This document shows positions 1 through 10,646 of a DNA stretch of 64,000 bases, one piece after another. Position 1 is the stretch's first letter; each line of letters opens with the position of its first letter. A program made the translations under genes and the position numbers. The notes under the pieces are model-generated. The model made no database searches. It had not been told where the DNA came from and worked only from the letters and a program-made list of their open reading frames with translations. Source of the DNA: Salvator merianae (lineage: Eukaryota > Chordata > Lepidosauria > Squamata > Teiidae); the NCBI GenBank assembly GCA_003586115.2, contig QVOM02000119.1, positions 44,318,742 through 44,382,741 on the forward strand, written 5' to 3'.

Positions 1-812
1 AAACTTTCAGTGAACCAGTATGGAAGAACTGTGGCAGCTATAACCAAAGTGACTTTAAAGGTTTCGGCCCAAAGTTCTTACGTATAATTTCCATTAAACA
101 TAGTGGATAGGAGTTCCTTCTGTATGACATTTTGGACTAGGCTGTCAAACCCACCATGGGAAAACCTACTAGAGAGATACAAAAGCATTTCCCTCTGCTT
201 CCAGCAAAATTTAAATATGTTTAACTTTTACAAGATCGTGTGGTGTGTACCTGTGCTGGGAGATAAATTTCACTGCATGAAATGTATCTAATTCCCAAGG
301 TTGTGTGCTTAAAACTGCAGCCTTAATTAAAAGCATCTTGTTTTTCATGCGTTCTCCCCTGTGGGATTATACCTACTAGATGCTAGCTTTGAGGAGCAAC
401 TAGAATAACATCTTATTCATTTTGAATATCGGATTAAATAAAAAGCAAGTGGTATTGCTCTCACGACCAGTTAAGCTATTAACTAAAACAATGATAAAGG
501 GCTGTGATGCTGCTTTGCCAAACGCAAAAGGATACTTCACATGGCCGCTGTCCCTCCCACCCACTGACAGCTTCACAAAGCTTGGCAACAGCGCTCTCTG
601 CAGAGTGAGAGTCCCGCCCCCACAGAGCTTGAAGTCTGAGCAGAACTTTGGCAGGGTTGTTGGCTCTTCAATTCAGCCCTGACAACCTGCTTATTGGCCC
701 CACCATGATGTGTCAGGCCAGCTGATTGGAAGGGGAGATGCTCACTGACCTGTGCAGGAACTAACATGTTTCACAGAACTCCTCACTTACCAAGACCCCC
801 AGAGCCACCCCA

Positions 813-1760
813 TCAGGTGCAGGCTGTGCGTGTTGGGAAGCCCACCCCTGTTACTGACAGGTTGGGGGTTTCGGTGTCTGCCCCACCTGTAGTTGCTCTC
901 AGAACAGGAGTGGACTGGTTAGGGTGCTGAGCCTCTTTCCAAAGTGAGAGCGTAGGCATCTCCCCCTCCATATCACTGCAGCACTTGATCGAGGGTGAGC
1001 ACCCAGTCCTTCCCCCACACTGATCTGTGGCCCACAGTGACGTGAATAGTTGCCCTCCCCCTGTCAATTGCAAGGGATGGGAGTGGGGTGCCCCACCAAC
1101 TCCAGATCCAACTACTGTCAGGGTGCAGGGTGCACCCCGATATCTATCAGCTGAAGCAGCGAGAGTTAGGCATGGCAGCATCAAGAGGGGAGACATTCCA
1201 TCTGATAGCTCCATCTCTGGGGAGAGGGTTAGGCTTCCACCTGCCCCCCTATATGATAGCTCCTGTAGAACTGATGGGATGGACACCCAAAACCTGTCTC
1301 TCTGGCTCTGACAGCTGCCATCGGGACTGGATATGGGTTATCTGACAGATACAACATCGGGACATTAGATGGCATCGAAATCTGGGAGCTGCAACTCACT
1401 GTTGCAGCAGCAACAGGGATAAGGTGCCCGACCTCCCAATTCGACAAACACTCGAGCAGCAGAAACGCAACACCCAGCCTGTCCCGATCTGACTCCCGTG
1501 ATGGCAAAACCCATCCAGCCTGGATCTGGCAGCTGCTGTGATGATGAGGTGTGGCTATGCCCTACCCATCTGCCCAACAGGTAGGCAGGCAGGAGCTCCC
1601 ACACCCTACTCCGAGTCCCAGACACTGGACTAGCAGTAGGGCAGAGCACCCAAGCCACAATCCAACAGGTGCTGTAATGTCAGAGGTGGAACACCCAACC
1701 ACCAACCAATTGGCCACAGCAGGGATGGGCACCCAGATCCATCCACCCTAGAGTCTCACT
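813..1760. repeat. degenerate minisatellite-like tract
   Basis: A short motif of the form G-x-CACCC or GGTGCCC followed by CC-rich sequence recurs near 996, 1087, 1130, 1281, 1424, 1472, 1552, 1594, 1647, 1691 and 1729. Many gaps are about 40-50 bases or multiples of that. The copies are too diverged to give a clean consensus by eye. Open frames of 90-157 codons here run on both strands and have biased composition, so I read them as a product of the repeat and not as genes. A decayed transposon is the main alternative. Confidence 0.35.
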
Positions 1761-1887
1761 GCTCCAGTCATGGAGAGATCTGAAACTGCAGCCTCCTAGT
1801 TGTTTTCTGGTTGCTAAAATATGTTTTTAAAACGTAATCAGGCCATCCCACCCGCAAACACCACACCATTTTAACAGGCGTGCTTAC

Positions 1888-1992
1888 CTTCAAAGGTGAG
1901 CCATAGCACCTGACATTCTGCAAGGGGTTCCAAAAGCAGCTTGTAACAAGTGCAGGTCGGGTCCTTCAACAAGGGATGGTCCATCTGTCCAT
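1888..1992 (-). CDS. weak candidate internal exon, product unknown
   Basis: On the minus strand a pyrimidine-rich acceptor (CTGTTCTTCCTGCAG) is followed by 105 bases and a good donor (GTAAGC). One frame is open throughout, with phase 1 at both ends, and would encode about 35 residues with three cysteines, including a Cys-Thr-Cys. I do not recognise the peptide. No clear partner exon was found in the window; a donor-like CTTG/GTAAGTGAGG near 790 on the same strand is the only hint. Chance splice-like signals are quite possible. Confidence 0.18.
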
Positions 1993-2811
1993 CTGCAGGA
2001 AGAACAGCATAAACTTCCAGTAGATGCAAGGCTTGGTTTTGATGCCTGGTAGAAAGTCAAGGAGGTGGAACTAGGAAAGGAAAATGACTAAGTATAATGT
2101 TTTGTAAGTGTGAAGAAGTGTCCCTCACCTCGAGTCTGAGTGGTATTTTTACCTTTCCAAGGTATTTGCTCTGGAAAAAAAGAGAGGACATATACTTATT
2201 CTTAAAAAGAGAACTAACTACTTTGTGTATAAACAAAATGGCTTAGGTTGCCATAGCTGAGAACTGAAGTCTGGTTGGAGGTGTTAAATGACGGAGGGTC
2301 TTCACCAGCTGACATAATATACACTATGCAAACACTACAGAGTATCTCGGATGCATTTTAATACAATAATCACCAATATTGGCCATCTTTTCTTTGAAGC
2401 TGGTGAGTTTGTGAGGGCTTGGCTGATTAGCAATGGTGAATCTACTTTGGGAAAGTGTGTGTTACCTGTCTCTACTTAAAGTCCGTTTACGGTTCGGAGA
2501 CGAGCCTAAACCTCTCGCATTATAACCTGTCCCAGAGATTACTGTCTAAAGAAGTTATCTGCACCGTTTTTCCGGTCATTTTGAAAAATGCATAGCTTTA
2601 ATTTAAGAAGAAAAACAAAACTTTCGCTCTTTCGAGGTCTTCTCAGCTGCTGCAGTCAGGGATTAGGAGCACTTTTAAAAACGTTTGCCTTCTTTTTACG
2701 CCTCCAAAAAAACAACGAACGTAGAGCACTCCTTACTCTTCTCCCCGGTTCAAAGATTTAATTATTTGGTGGTCTGCATTGTGCGAAATTTGCGATTTAT
2801 TAACTCAAAAG

Positions 2812-2906
2812 AAACACAAAGTGAGCGGTCGGAAGAGTCCTTTCGGCTTTGCAGCAGGGCGGGTTCTGGAGCGGACCAATCACAAGGCAGCTCTCCTCTA
2901 TAAATA
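2812..2906 (+). promoter_or_regulatory. histone H1 promoter
   Basis: The order is typical of replication-dependent H1 genes: an AAACACAAA H1 box at 2812-2820, a GGGCGGG GC box at 2857-2863, CCAATCA at 2876-2882 and TATAAATA at 2899-2906. The H1 box is known to couple H1 transcription to S phase. The TATA box predicts transcription starting near 2930, giving a leader of about 70 bases. Confidence 0.88.
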
Positions 2907-3002
2907 AACAGCGGCTGACCTACTTGAGCTCACTTTTCTAGTGCGGAGATTATTTTAGTTTGTTCTTTTTCTCTCTCTTTCGGGCGGCAAATCATCATCA
3001 CC

Positions 3003-3650
3003 ATGTCTGAAACGGCGCCAGCTGTTGCAGTGAGCGCCGCGGCTCCCGTCGTGGCTTCCAAGGCTCCTGCGAAAAAGGCGAAGAAAGCAGGCGGCAGCAA
3101 GGCCCGCAAGGCTTCGGGACCCAGCGTGACGGAGCTGCTGACTAAAGCAGTGGCTGCCTCCAAGGAGCGCAAAGGGGTGTCTCTGGCCGCCCTGAAGAAA
3201 GCCTTGGCCGCAGGAGGCTACGATGTGGAGAAGAACAACAGCCGGATCAAGCTTGGCCTGAAGAGCCTGGTGAGCAAAGGCACCCTGGTGCACACGAAAG
3301 GGATCGGTGCCTCGGGGTCCTTCAAGATCGGCAAGAAAGCCGGCGAAGGGAAGGAGAAGGCGCCCAAGAAGAAGGCGCCGAAAGCCAAGAAGCCCACCGC
3401 CAAGAAGCCCGCCAGTGGCGTGAAAAAGCCCAAGAAAGCCGCAGCTGCCAAAAAGAGCCCTAAGAAGCCGAAAAAGGCTGCAGCGGCCAAGAAGCCGGCC
3501 AAAAGCCCCAAGAAGGCGAAGCCTGTCAAGCCTAAAAAAGTCGCCAAGAGTCCGGCTAAGGCGAAAGCCGTGAAGCCCAAGACTGCGAAGCCCAAGGCGG
3601 CGAAGCCCAAGGCGACAAAAGCTAAGAAGGCAGCGCCTAAGAAGAAGTGA
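3003..3650 (+). CDS. H1: linker histone H1 (replication-dependent type)
   Basis: Intronless gene for a 215-residue linker histone that binds nucleosome entry/exit DNA and compacts chromatin in the nucleus. The N-terminus begins M-SETAPA, as in somatic vertebrate H1s. The winged-helix globular domain lies at about 40-113 and is recognised by [12 protein letters not shown], the [21 protein letters not shown] stretch and the [10 protein letters not shown] wing. The tail from about 115 is Lys/Ala/Pro-rich with several SPxK-type CDK sites (KSPKK, KSPAK). Length fits the family (about 210-225). The start has good context (ACCATG) and no earlier in-frame methionine competes. KERKG and ALAAGG in the globular domain look like sauropsid H1s, from memory. 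The promoter and 3' stem-loop show it is an S-phase gene. Which H1 paralogue it is cannot be told without alignment. Confidence 0.96.
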   Translation: MSETAPAVAVSAAAPVVASKAPAKKAKKAGGSKARKASGPSVTELLTKAVAASKERKGVSLAALKKALAAGGYDVEKNNSRIKLGLKSLVSKGTLVHTKGIGASGSFKIGKKAGEGKEKAPKKKAPKAKKPTAKKPASGVKKPKKAAAAKKSPKKPKKAAAAKKPAKSPKKAKPVKPKKVAKSPAKAKAVKPKTAKPKAAKPKATKAKKAAPKKK

Positions 3651-3688
3651 ACGCGATCAGCGCTTTGTTGCTTTTTTACAAACCCAAA

Positions 3689-3729
3689 GGCTCTTTTAAG
3701 AGCCACCCACTTCATCCAAAAAAGAGCTG
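3689..3729 (+). terminator. histone mRNA 3' stem-loop and downstream element (H1)
   Basis: GGCTCTTTTAAGAGCC at 3689-3704 forms the conserved six-base-pair, four-base-loop hairpin bound by SLBP. The purine-rich AAAAAAGAGCTGT after it is the histone downstream element that pairs with U7 snRNA. It lies 39 bases after the stop codon, and the mRNA should end without a poly(A) tail. Confidence 0.95.
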
Positions 3730-4773
3730 TCAATGCACGAATTGCACATCGCAAAACGATGGCTTGTTTCTCCTGCCCCAACCTATGCGTGGTTAATTTT
3801 TGTAAACCCGGGCTTAGGTACCTAACATCGTGTAGCGGGAGGGGGGGGGCATCGAAACACAGCTCCAAAAGCTCATTTTAGCCCGGGTTTACCTCAGGTT
3901 TCTGGGCTGCTACGTCTGTTGATCGTGGATTTTGAACACGGCTAAGGTTAGGCGGGCACCGAGTAATAAATTAGTGGGTGAGCAGGAAATAGCAGCAGAA
4001 ACAAAAATCAGCAACTGAAAACTTGTAGCTGTTTTTTTCCATAATTTTTCCAGACAGAATTTGAGCTATATGATTAAAAGCTGACTGGGAGTATTGGTCA
4101 GGAGTGGGGCAGAGTCCGTCCCCCCCCCCTCACTATCGCGGAACTGGGGGGTTGAGAAGAAATCTTTTACCCTCTTTCCAATGTTGGAGAGGGTTACTAC
4201 AATTTAGCGGAGCTGTCTCATGCATACAGTACAGTGTGGAAATTCTCGGTTTGATTCCTGTAGATTCATTATTCCTCGGCTCAAATGCATAAAAGGAGTG
4301 GGACCTTTTTTCTGCTTGATCGGTGGGAGGGCGGTATTCCAGGCTGCTATGGGGACTATAAAACGCACTGAATATCCTGGATCTAACATTCCCAATAAAT
4401 ACTTGAAGTCCTGCGATAAGAGTGTTTCAGCTTAGAAAGTATTTGAAACAACTTTATTGTGCTTGCGGAAGCCGCTGTCAAGACAGATACATTTTAGCGC
4501 GTGTGGGTATTTAAATTAGTACGATAGTTCCGAAAGGGCTGGTAATAAGACTGGAACACCTCTCTAAGCTGTCATTCAAGCAGCTCATTTACGGTGATTC
4601 TTCAGCAGACTTTTAATTTTAATATACTAATTTTCATCTAATGAGAATTATGTAGATATAAAACAAGGATTATTGAATGAGGAAACGACTTAAAACAACT
4701 TTCAAAACTGCTATTTTTCTGAATGAACGTTCGCTTTCGCCCGATTGCTTTTCCTTTTCCATCAAAGTAACCT
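3730..4773. other. A+T-rich spacer, no gene seen
   Basis: Spacer between H1 and the orphan promoter cluster. A homopolymer G run lies near 3840 and C runs near 4120. The open frames here are short and not recognisable. Confidence 0.5.
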
Positions 4774-4922
4774 GATTGGCTCAAAAGAGTGACATTGTCT
4801 AAAACAACCAATAGACATGCAGTGTAGGACTGTCCAATCGTAGTGAATAAACTATAGGTTATAAATGAGTCTTCTGTTTCTCATCCAATAGAAAAGAAGA
4901 GGTACAATCCTCTTATTTGCAT
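4774..4922. promoter_or_regulatory. orphan histone-type promoter cluster
   Basis: This 150-base stretch has ATTGG at 4775-4779 (CCAAT on the minus strand), CCAAT at 4808-4812, 4834-4838 and 4885-4889, TTATAAAT near 4859 and a perfect ATTTGCAT octamer at 4915-4922. CCAAT arrays with an octamer are known from vertebrate H2B and divergent H2A/H2B promoters. No histone coding sequence follows on either strand before H1 or H3. I infer a relic of a lost H2A/H2B gene or pair, but chance clustering in A+T-rich DNA is not excluded. Confidence 0.45.
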
Positions 4923-5762
4923 TCAATGCAATATAATTTTTTTCGCTTAACCTGTGCAGTTATCAAAGTGCAGCGAAATGAAAGAAGCGAGGCTCACAAA
5001 ACGGTCCCTTTTTTCTTCAAGAAATGATCCTTTAACAATGTAAAACAAGCTCTGAAAACAATTCTAGAACATTCTGAAGCAAGCTGACACAACGAATACT
5101 GCTATCTCATTCAAAACTGGAAATATTATAAATTCTGTGATGGTTTTTCGTGTTTACTTCATAAAAATAATGCATGTACTGCACATCAATTTTGGGGAGA
5201 TTAAGTCAGGCAAGCAGAGCTCTGTCCCCCGAAATTCAAAGCTTCAAAACAAAAATACACCAGCTTGAAGCATTTGACATAACCCCAAAGTTCCTAAAAC
5301 TTATCCGCTAAAGAAATGCATTTAAAATTAAATAATTGCACCCATGTTTAATTTAAATACACATTGCATTTAATCTTCGTGTCGCTTGCTTTCATTAAGA
5401 TGTCCCTGAACAAGAGGGAACCGTTTAAGACACTGACTTTATAATGATACTTTAAATGTATAATCACCAATCAAAGGGTTTTTTTCGGAGTAGGCTACAT
5501 GTTTGAGACAGTAATATACTGAGCTAGTTTGCCTCTCTTTTTTTCTTCTTTTTTGTCTGAAGCAGGAACATAGAAACATAAGAAAATACAAAGAGCAAGA
5601 AAATTAAAATTTAAAATTTCTGCAAGTCCTAAGGATAAGTTTGAGGTCTAATAAACGTCTTTGCTGAGCTCCTAACTGTTTCAGTCAAGGCAGCTCCGAA
5701 TATCTCAAAAAATGAAGAAACAAGCAATCTTGTTTAAAAAAACGCGCGTATTTTCAAATTGC
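4923..5762. other. A+T-rich spacer, no gene seen
   Basis: Non-coding spacer upstream of the H3 promoter. It contains one more CCAAT (near 5469) and poly(T) runs near 5540. No histone remnant could be read in any frame. Confidence 0.5.
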
Positions 5763-6328
<566 letters not shown>

Positions 6329-6387
6329 GTGCTCGATCCCTCCCGCCTCGCCCGTCTGGCGGAAGTCTTTCGACGAGAAAACCCAAA

Positions 6388-6431
6388 GGCTCTTTTAAGA
6401 GCCACTTTCGTCGTCACCCGAAAGAGCTGTA
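6388..6431 (+). terminator. histone mRNA 3' stem-loop and downstream element (H3)
   Basis: GGCTCTTTTAAGAGCC is identical to the hairpin of the neighbouring H1 gene, including the AACCCAAA in front, and is followed by GAAAGAGCTGT as U7 target. It lies 60 bases after the stop codon. The identity of the two signals suggests strong selection or recent shared origin. Confidence 0.95.
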
Positions 6432-7805
6432 ATTAAACTTTTATTTACAAGTTGCACTTTTAATATGCAGGGAGGCCAAAAAAATAAGCGCATCCACGCT
6501 GCAGCAATATTTTTTGTCGGCTTTCTAGATAACGCGTTTTTTACCATGAATGGTTTTTGTGTTTTTCAATCGCCATCTTGATAGTAGATGTGTTGTGTTT
6601 TTAACATTCGGATAATAAGACAAGAAAACTGGATCGTGGCAATTTATACCTTTTGGGGAGCGATGATCATTAATAGCTCGTTCATACTCATGCTTGAGAA
6701 TACAATATTGAGTAGAATTGGGGCTCTGACACTAAATAGTGTTGAGAAAAGTAATTACATTTCTGGGAGGGTTGGGAGCTAAAACACCAGTATCAGATAA
6801 ATTGCAGACCTTGACCTACCGTGCCTCATGTATGTATTCTGAAGCAGCAGTCTGCTTCAGTTATTTTGGATTGGTACATGAAAATATTGGGCACATTTGG
6901 CATTTCCTTAACAGTTATCTGATCGATTTGATGAGTACATTATCTAATTTTCAAAAACATGTTTTTCTTCATTTCAGTCAGAAATGGTTTGTGTGATACT
7001 ATTAAGTTTCAGCTAAACCAAAGCTGGGAAATTTACCAGTTCCTGAATGTTTCTGGTTTAGTTTATTAGCTTTTTCACTGTCCTCTACAGAAGCACCAAA
7101 GAAGGTGAACAAATAAACATATGCCAACAAACAAATCAATTTCATAGTCCGTTAGTTCAGAGTAAAACTAAACATGTTGTAGGCCTAAAACAAATACAAA
7201 CAAGATAAGTAAAGAACAGAATTCAAAAGCCGATGAATACAGGCTACCAGGTAGGCATTACCAGGGAATTGACTAATAGTAGTCTCCAAAAATCTAACAA
7301 ACATGCATATTTTTACCAGGTGCCAAAAGATGGCAAGTCAGAGCTGCAGAATGGTATTTTTTTGGGCAGGATTATTCCAGTGCCTGGGCTATCATAGAAA
7401 CGGTCCTCGGCTTAGCTGACAATCCATGAACCTCATCTAGTGATGGATTCCTAAGAAAGGCTTCCCCTGCAGATATTCATTCATGGGCAGTACTATTTAG
7501 GAGGTGATGCTCCTTTATTTAGACTTGTTTCTAATTTTTCTTCTTCCTTTCCTTAACAAGAGATGGGGCTGCTGTGGCGTAAGAGGCCTACACACCCAAC
7601 AGAGAAAGATTGATATTGCAATGGTTCCTTAATTCATTAAAAACTTATTTTAGCAAGCATTTCTCAATCCAGTGTTAACTACAGTTTAGCGGTATGCAGT
7701 ATCTGAATCCACTGCCCTATATGCAAATATTTCAGGGTGGATCACAATAAAATCATTAGAAATACAGGTAACGATTCCCAGCCTCCTGTATTCCCTCCCC
7801 TCCGG
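6432..7805. other. intergenic, no gene seen
   Basis: A+T-rich sequence after the H3 gene. Small open frames have no recognisable motif, splice context or promoter. Confidence 0.5.
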
Positions 7806-8006
7806 TGGCAAGATGATTCACAGCTTTGTGGCAGTTGGAGAAAGGAGGGGTCACTGTTGGGAGCAAGATGTCAGAGCAACCCAGCCTGCTGTTCTTTTTC
7901 CACTCCTCGGGCAAGATGTTTCATAGCTTGTGGTGGCAGGAGGGACCAATGTGGGAAGCAAGATGGCAGAGCAACCCAGCCTGCTGTCTCTTCTTCCTGC
8001 CCTTAG
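7806..8006. repeat. two-copy tandem duplication, about 100 bp unit
   Basis: Two adjacent units share GGCAAGATG-x-TTCA at their start, a (G/GG)AGCAAGATG-x-CAGAGC middle and ACCCAGCCTGCTGT near their end. They begin near 7806 and 7909. The copies differ by several substitutions and short indels, so the duplication is not recent. Confidence 0.65.
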
Positions 8007-10104
8007 GTAGGATTTTCACTACCACAATTAACACCACTAGGAGAAAATGTTTTAAAAGGTTGACAGTATCTGTGCATCACTTCTGAAGCCCTACAGTCAG
8101 TCATTTTCTGCCCAAGACACACAGGTAGGTTACTCCAAGATGAAGTGCTGATGTAATTATTTCCTGGGAGCTGGAACAACCACTGAGCCAGTCAAGCAAC
8201 CTCAAAACAAATTTACCCCCAACAAGATCCAGACTTTAGAACTTTCAATACTACTCACTCCTTCTATGGTACTGATTGCCATAATATTTTTCTGGAGAGT
8301 TCTTACTGATATGGAATTTTATACATGTTCTATCACACACAGCACTTTGGATGAACAGACTTCAGAAAACCCAACTAAAATTTCTTTTAAAAACCCTTCG
8401 GGGCAAAGTTTTCCCAAACCCACATTCTGATTATGAGAGAACTAGAGCAGGTATAACCAACTGAGCCAATCCATACTAGATAAACTACTACTACACAAAT
8501 ACACAAGCAGTTGACTGATTTGGGCTTTGAAGAAAGGAAACCTAGAGGAAGATTGTGATCTTCATCTCAGAGGCTGCTCCAGGTGGACACACACATTTGC
8601 AACTATCCACCAGCAACAATTCTGTGAGGATTCTGCTAGCTTTTAAAGTAAATTCTTAGTGCTTTGCGAGTAACTGTAGGAAGAATAGACGTGTATCCTG
8701 CTGGAAGGTATAAATAAAGGTGGGTATGTTACACCTGCACAGGTCTACTATGAGTACTGCCTCCCAAGGTAGTTCTGTACCCTTTTCCTCCAACCAAGAC
8801 CCTCTGACTGGGCAGGCCTTTGCTTAGTAGAAGACAAAAAACCTGATATCTCAAGTGGTCCAACTTCTACTGACAACAAAGGCAAAATCAATTGTGGCAG
8901 GCTTATTATATCTTAAGGCAAACTACCAAAAGAAACTGGGATGGAGGGAACTTTACAATAAGCAGGTCTGTGGCCAATGGAGGTTTTCTTCTGACTTTGC
9001 CCAAGTCAAGCTGACCGGCAAGTTCTGAAGGCACTTCTGTGTTTTGTCAGGGACAGCTTTTCCTTCGAAGTCCTGGCACAGGAGTCGGCATTCAGACTGG
9101 GCAGGTTGCTACTACCTGCAGGAGCTCCTACCATCAGACTTATGCTCCCCTTCTGAATGCTTTCTTCATCTGGGTTGTCTTGTGCAATAATGTTCATGCT
9201 GCATCCAAAGCTTTTCCTCCTGCAAGATGAGCCGAGTCAGCCTAGCTCCAAGCAGCTTTGCCCCACCTCTTTCAATGCCAAAGGCGACGGTGCAGTTGAG
9301 AGCAATCTCAAAATGGTCCATCAGTTATAGAAGAGGGATAACCACTCAACCCCCAAGCAAGGCAGGCTTTTACTCCCATCCTCAAGGAAATGAACCTCTC
9401 TCACTACAATTATCTTCTGTCAAGCAGACACACAACAAAATTATACAAAACTTTAGATGGTGAGTACAAATTTTTACCACTCTTAACTTATGGAAAGGAC
9501 ATCTCAGCCTCTTCAATGGGGCTTTCACTGTATTTTCCACACTTCTCTACCAAAGAACATGCTGCTGTATCCAGAATTCTCTTACAGTATATAGATGCAT
9601 CTTCTTAAAATAAAAATCTAAATTCTTTGATTCCTTATAAATAAGCTTTTTATATTATTTAGTTGCATGTAAAAAGCCTTAGAACTACATACTAAATAGT
9701 GTCAAATACAGAAAAGATGGATGTCAAGGTTCACAAAGTGTGATAGGTGATGGTCCTTTAGTTGAATGATTCTACACCTCTCTCTTTATCTGCTAGCCTA
9801 CAATTAACATTTTGATAGCTCGGATTTTACCTGGAAACTCCCTTCAACCCTAGCTCTCTGATCATAATCTCAACTTCTGCAATTCCCTATTGTTCTTTCT
9901 TCCCTCTTGGGCAAATGCCAAACCCTTTCAAAACTGGTATACAATGTAATTTACATTTCACTTACAGAATATGTTCCCTTGTGATGGACAAAGACAGGAT
10001 TATATTGCACTTCTCAAACGGTAAAAACATCTATGAATTCTTACCAGAAATCTCATGGTAACCATTACTTCCTAAACTCAGAACACCAAAATACAAGCAC
10101 AAAA
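8007..10104. other. intergenic, no gene seen
   Basis: Spacer between the histone genes and the WBP11 3' end. No recognisable protein, RNA or repeat was identified. Small open frames near 9.0-9.6 kb have no homology I can name. Confidence 0.45.
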
Positions 10105-10646
10105 ACACTATAGCACATCAAATATTTATTCTTTTATGAGACAATAGTATTCTTCCCGTTAGCAAAAAGCCACTGAAGTGACAGCAGGCTGTACACAGAG
10201 TGCATGTTTGCATGTCACAGATGCAAACTAACCTGCCCACGTCTGACAGTGTGTAAACCAGTTAATCACAAAGAACTAAAAACAGCTTACAAAATATTTA
10301 CAGAAAGCCGCCACTACAGAACATAAACACCTGACGACCAGGTATATTATACAAGATGCTTCGTGTTCTGCTCCTCTGGTCTTCTCTTAACCCCAAAAAT
10401 ATCCGCGAGGAAACAGATTTTTCATGAAAGCAAAGCCAAAACACAGCTTTCCATCAGGGGAGGTGGGCTGCACTTTTTCACTCTCTGCAGTGGTCTCTCT
10501 CCCAAGTTTGATCATGCTATCTGGGAAGGGGTACTACTCTGTGTCATGAAAGGAGCAACTGGATGCCACTATAACATGGAACCAATGCTCCTAACCCAGC
10601 GCCCTGATCTTATGACGACATACACGGATTAAACGAGCAGAGAACA
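10105..10646 (-). other. WBP11: WBP11 3' untranslated region
   Basis: On the minus strand the sequence after the WBP11 stop runs about 520 bases to an AATAAA signal (TTTATT at 10125-10130 on +). Cleavage would fall about 10-25 bases beyond. The end position is an estimate. Confidence 0.7.

Noticed and set aside
813..1286. 157-codon minus-strand frame
   Set aside because: It falls in the degenerate repeat tract, has no splice or promoter context and no recognisable domain.
3218..3868. 216-codon open frame on the minus strand across H1
   Set aside because: It is antisense to the Lys/Ala-codon-rich H1 tail; composition (Phe/Leu/Ala) is the mirror of that tail and there is no promoter.
4195..4260. 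tRNA-like B box (CGGTTTGATTCC) with upstream TTTAGCGGAGCTG
   Set aside because: No cloverleaf can be folded with matching acceptor arms; at most a SINE relic.
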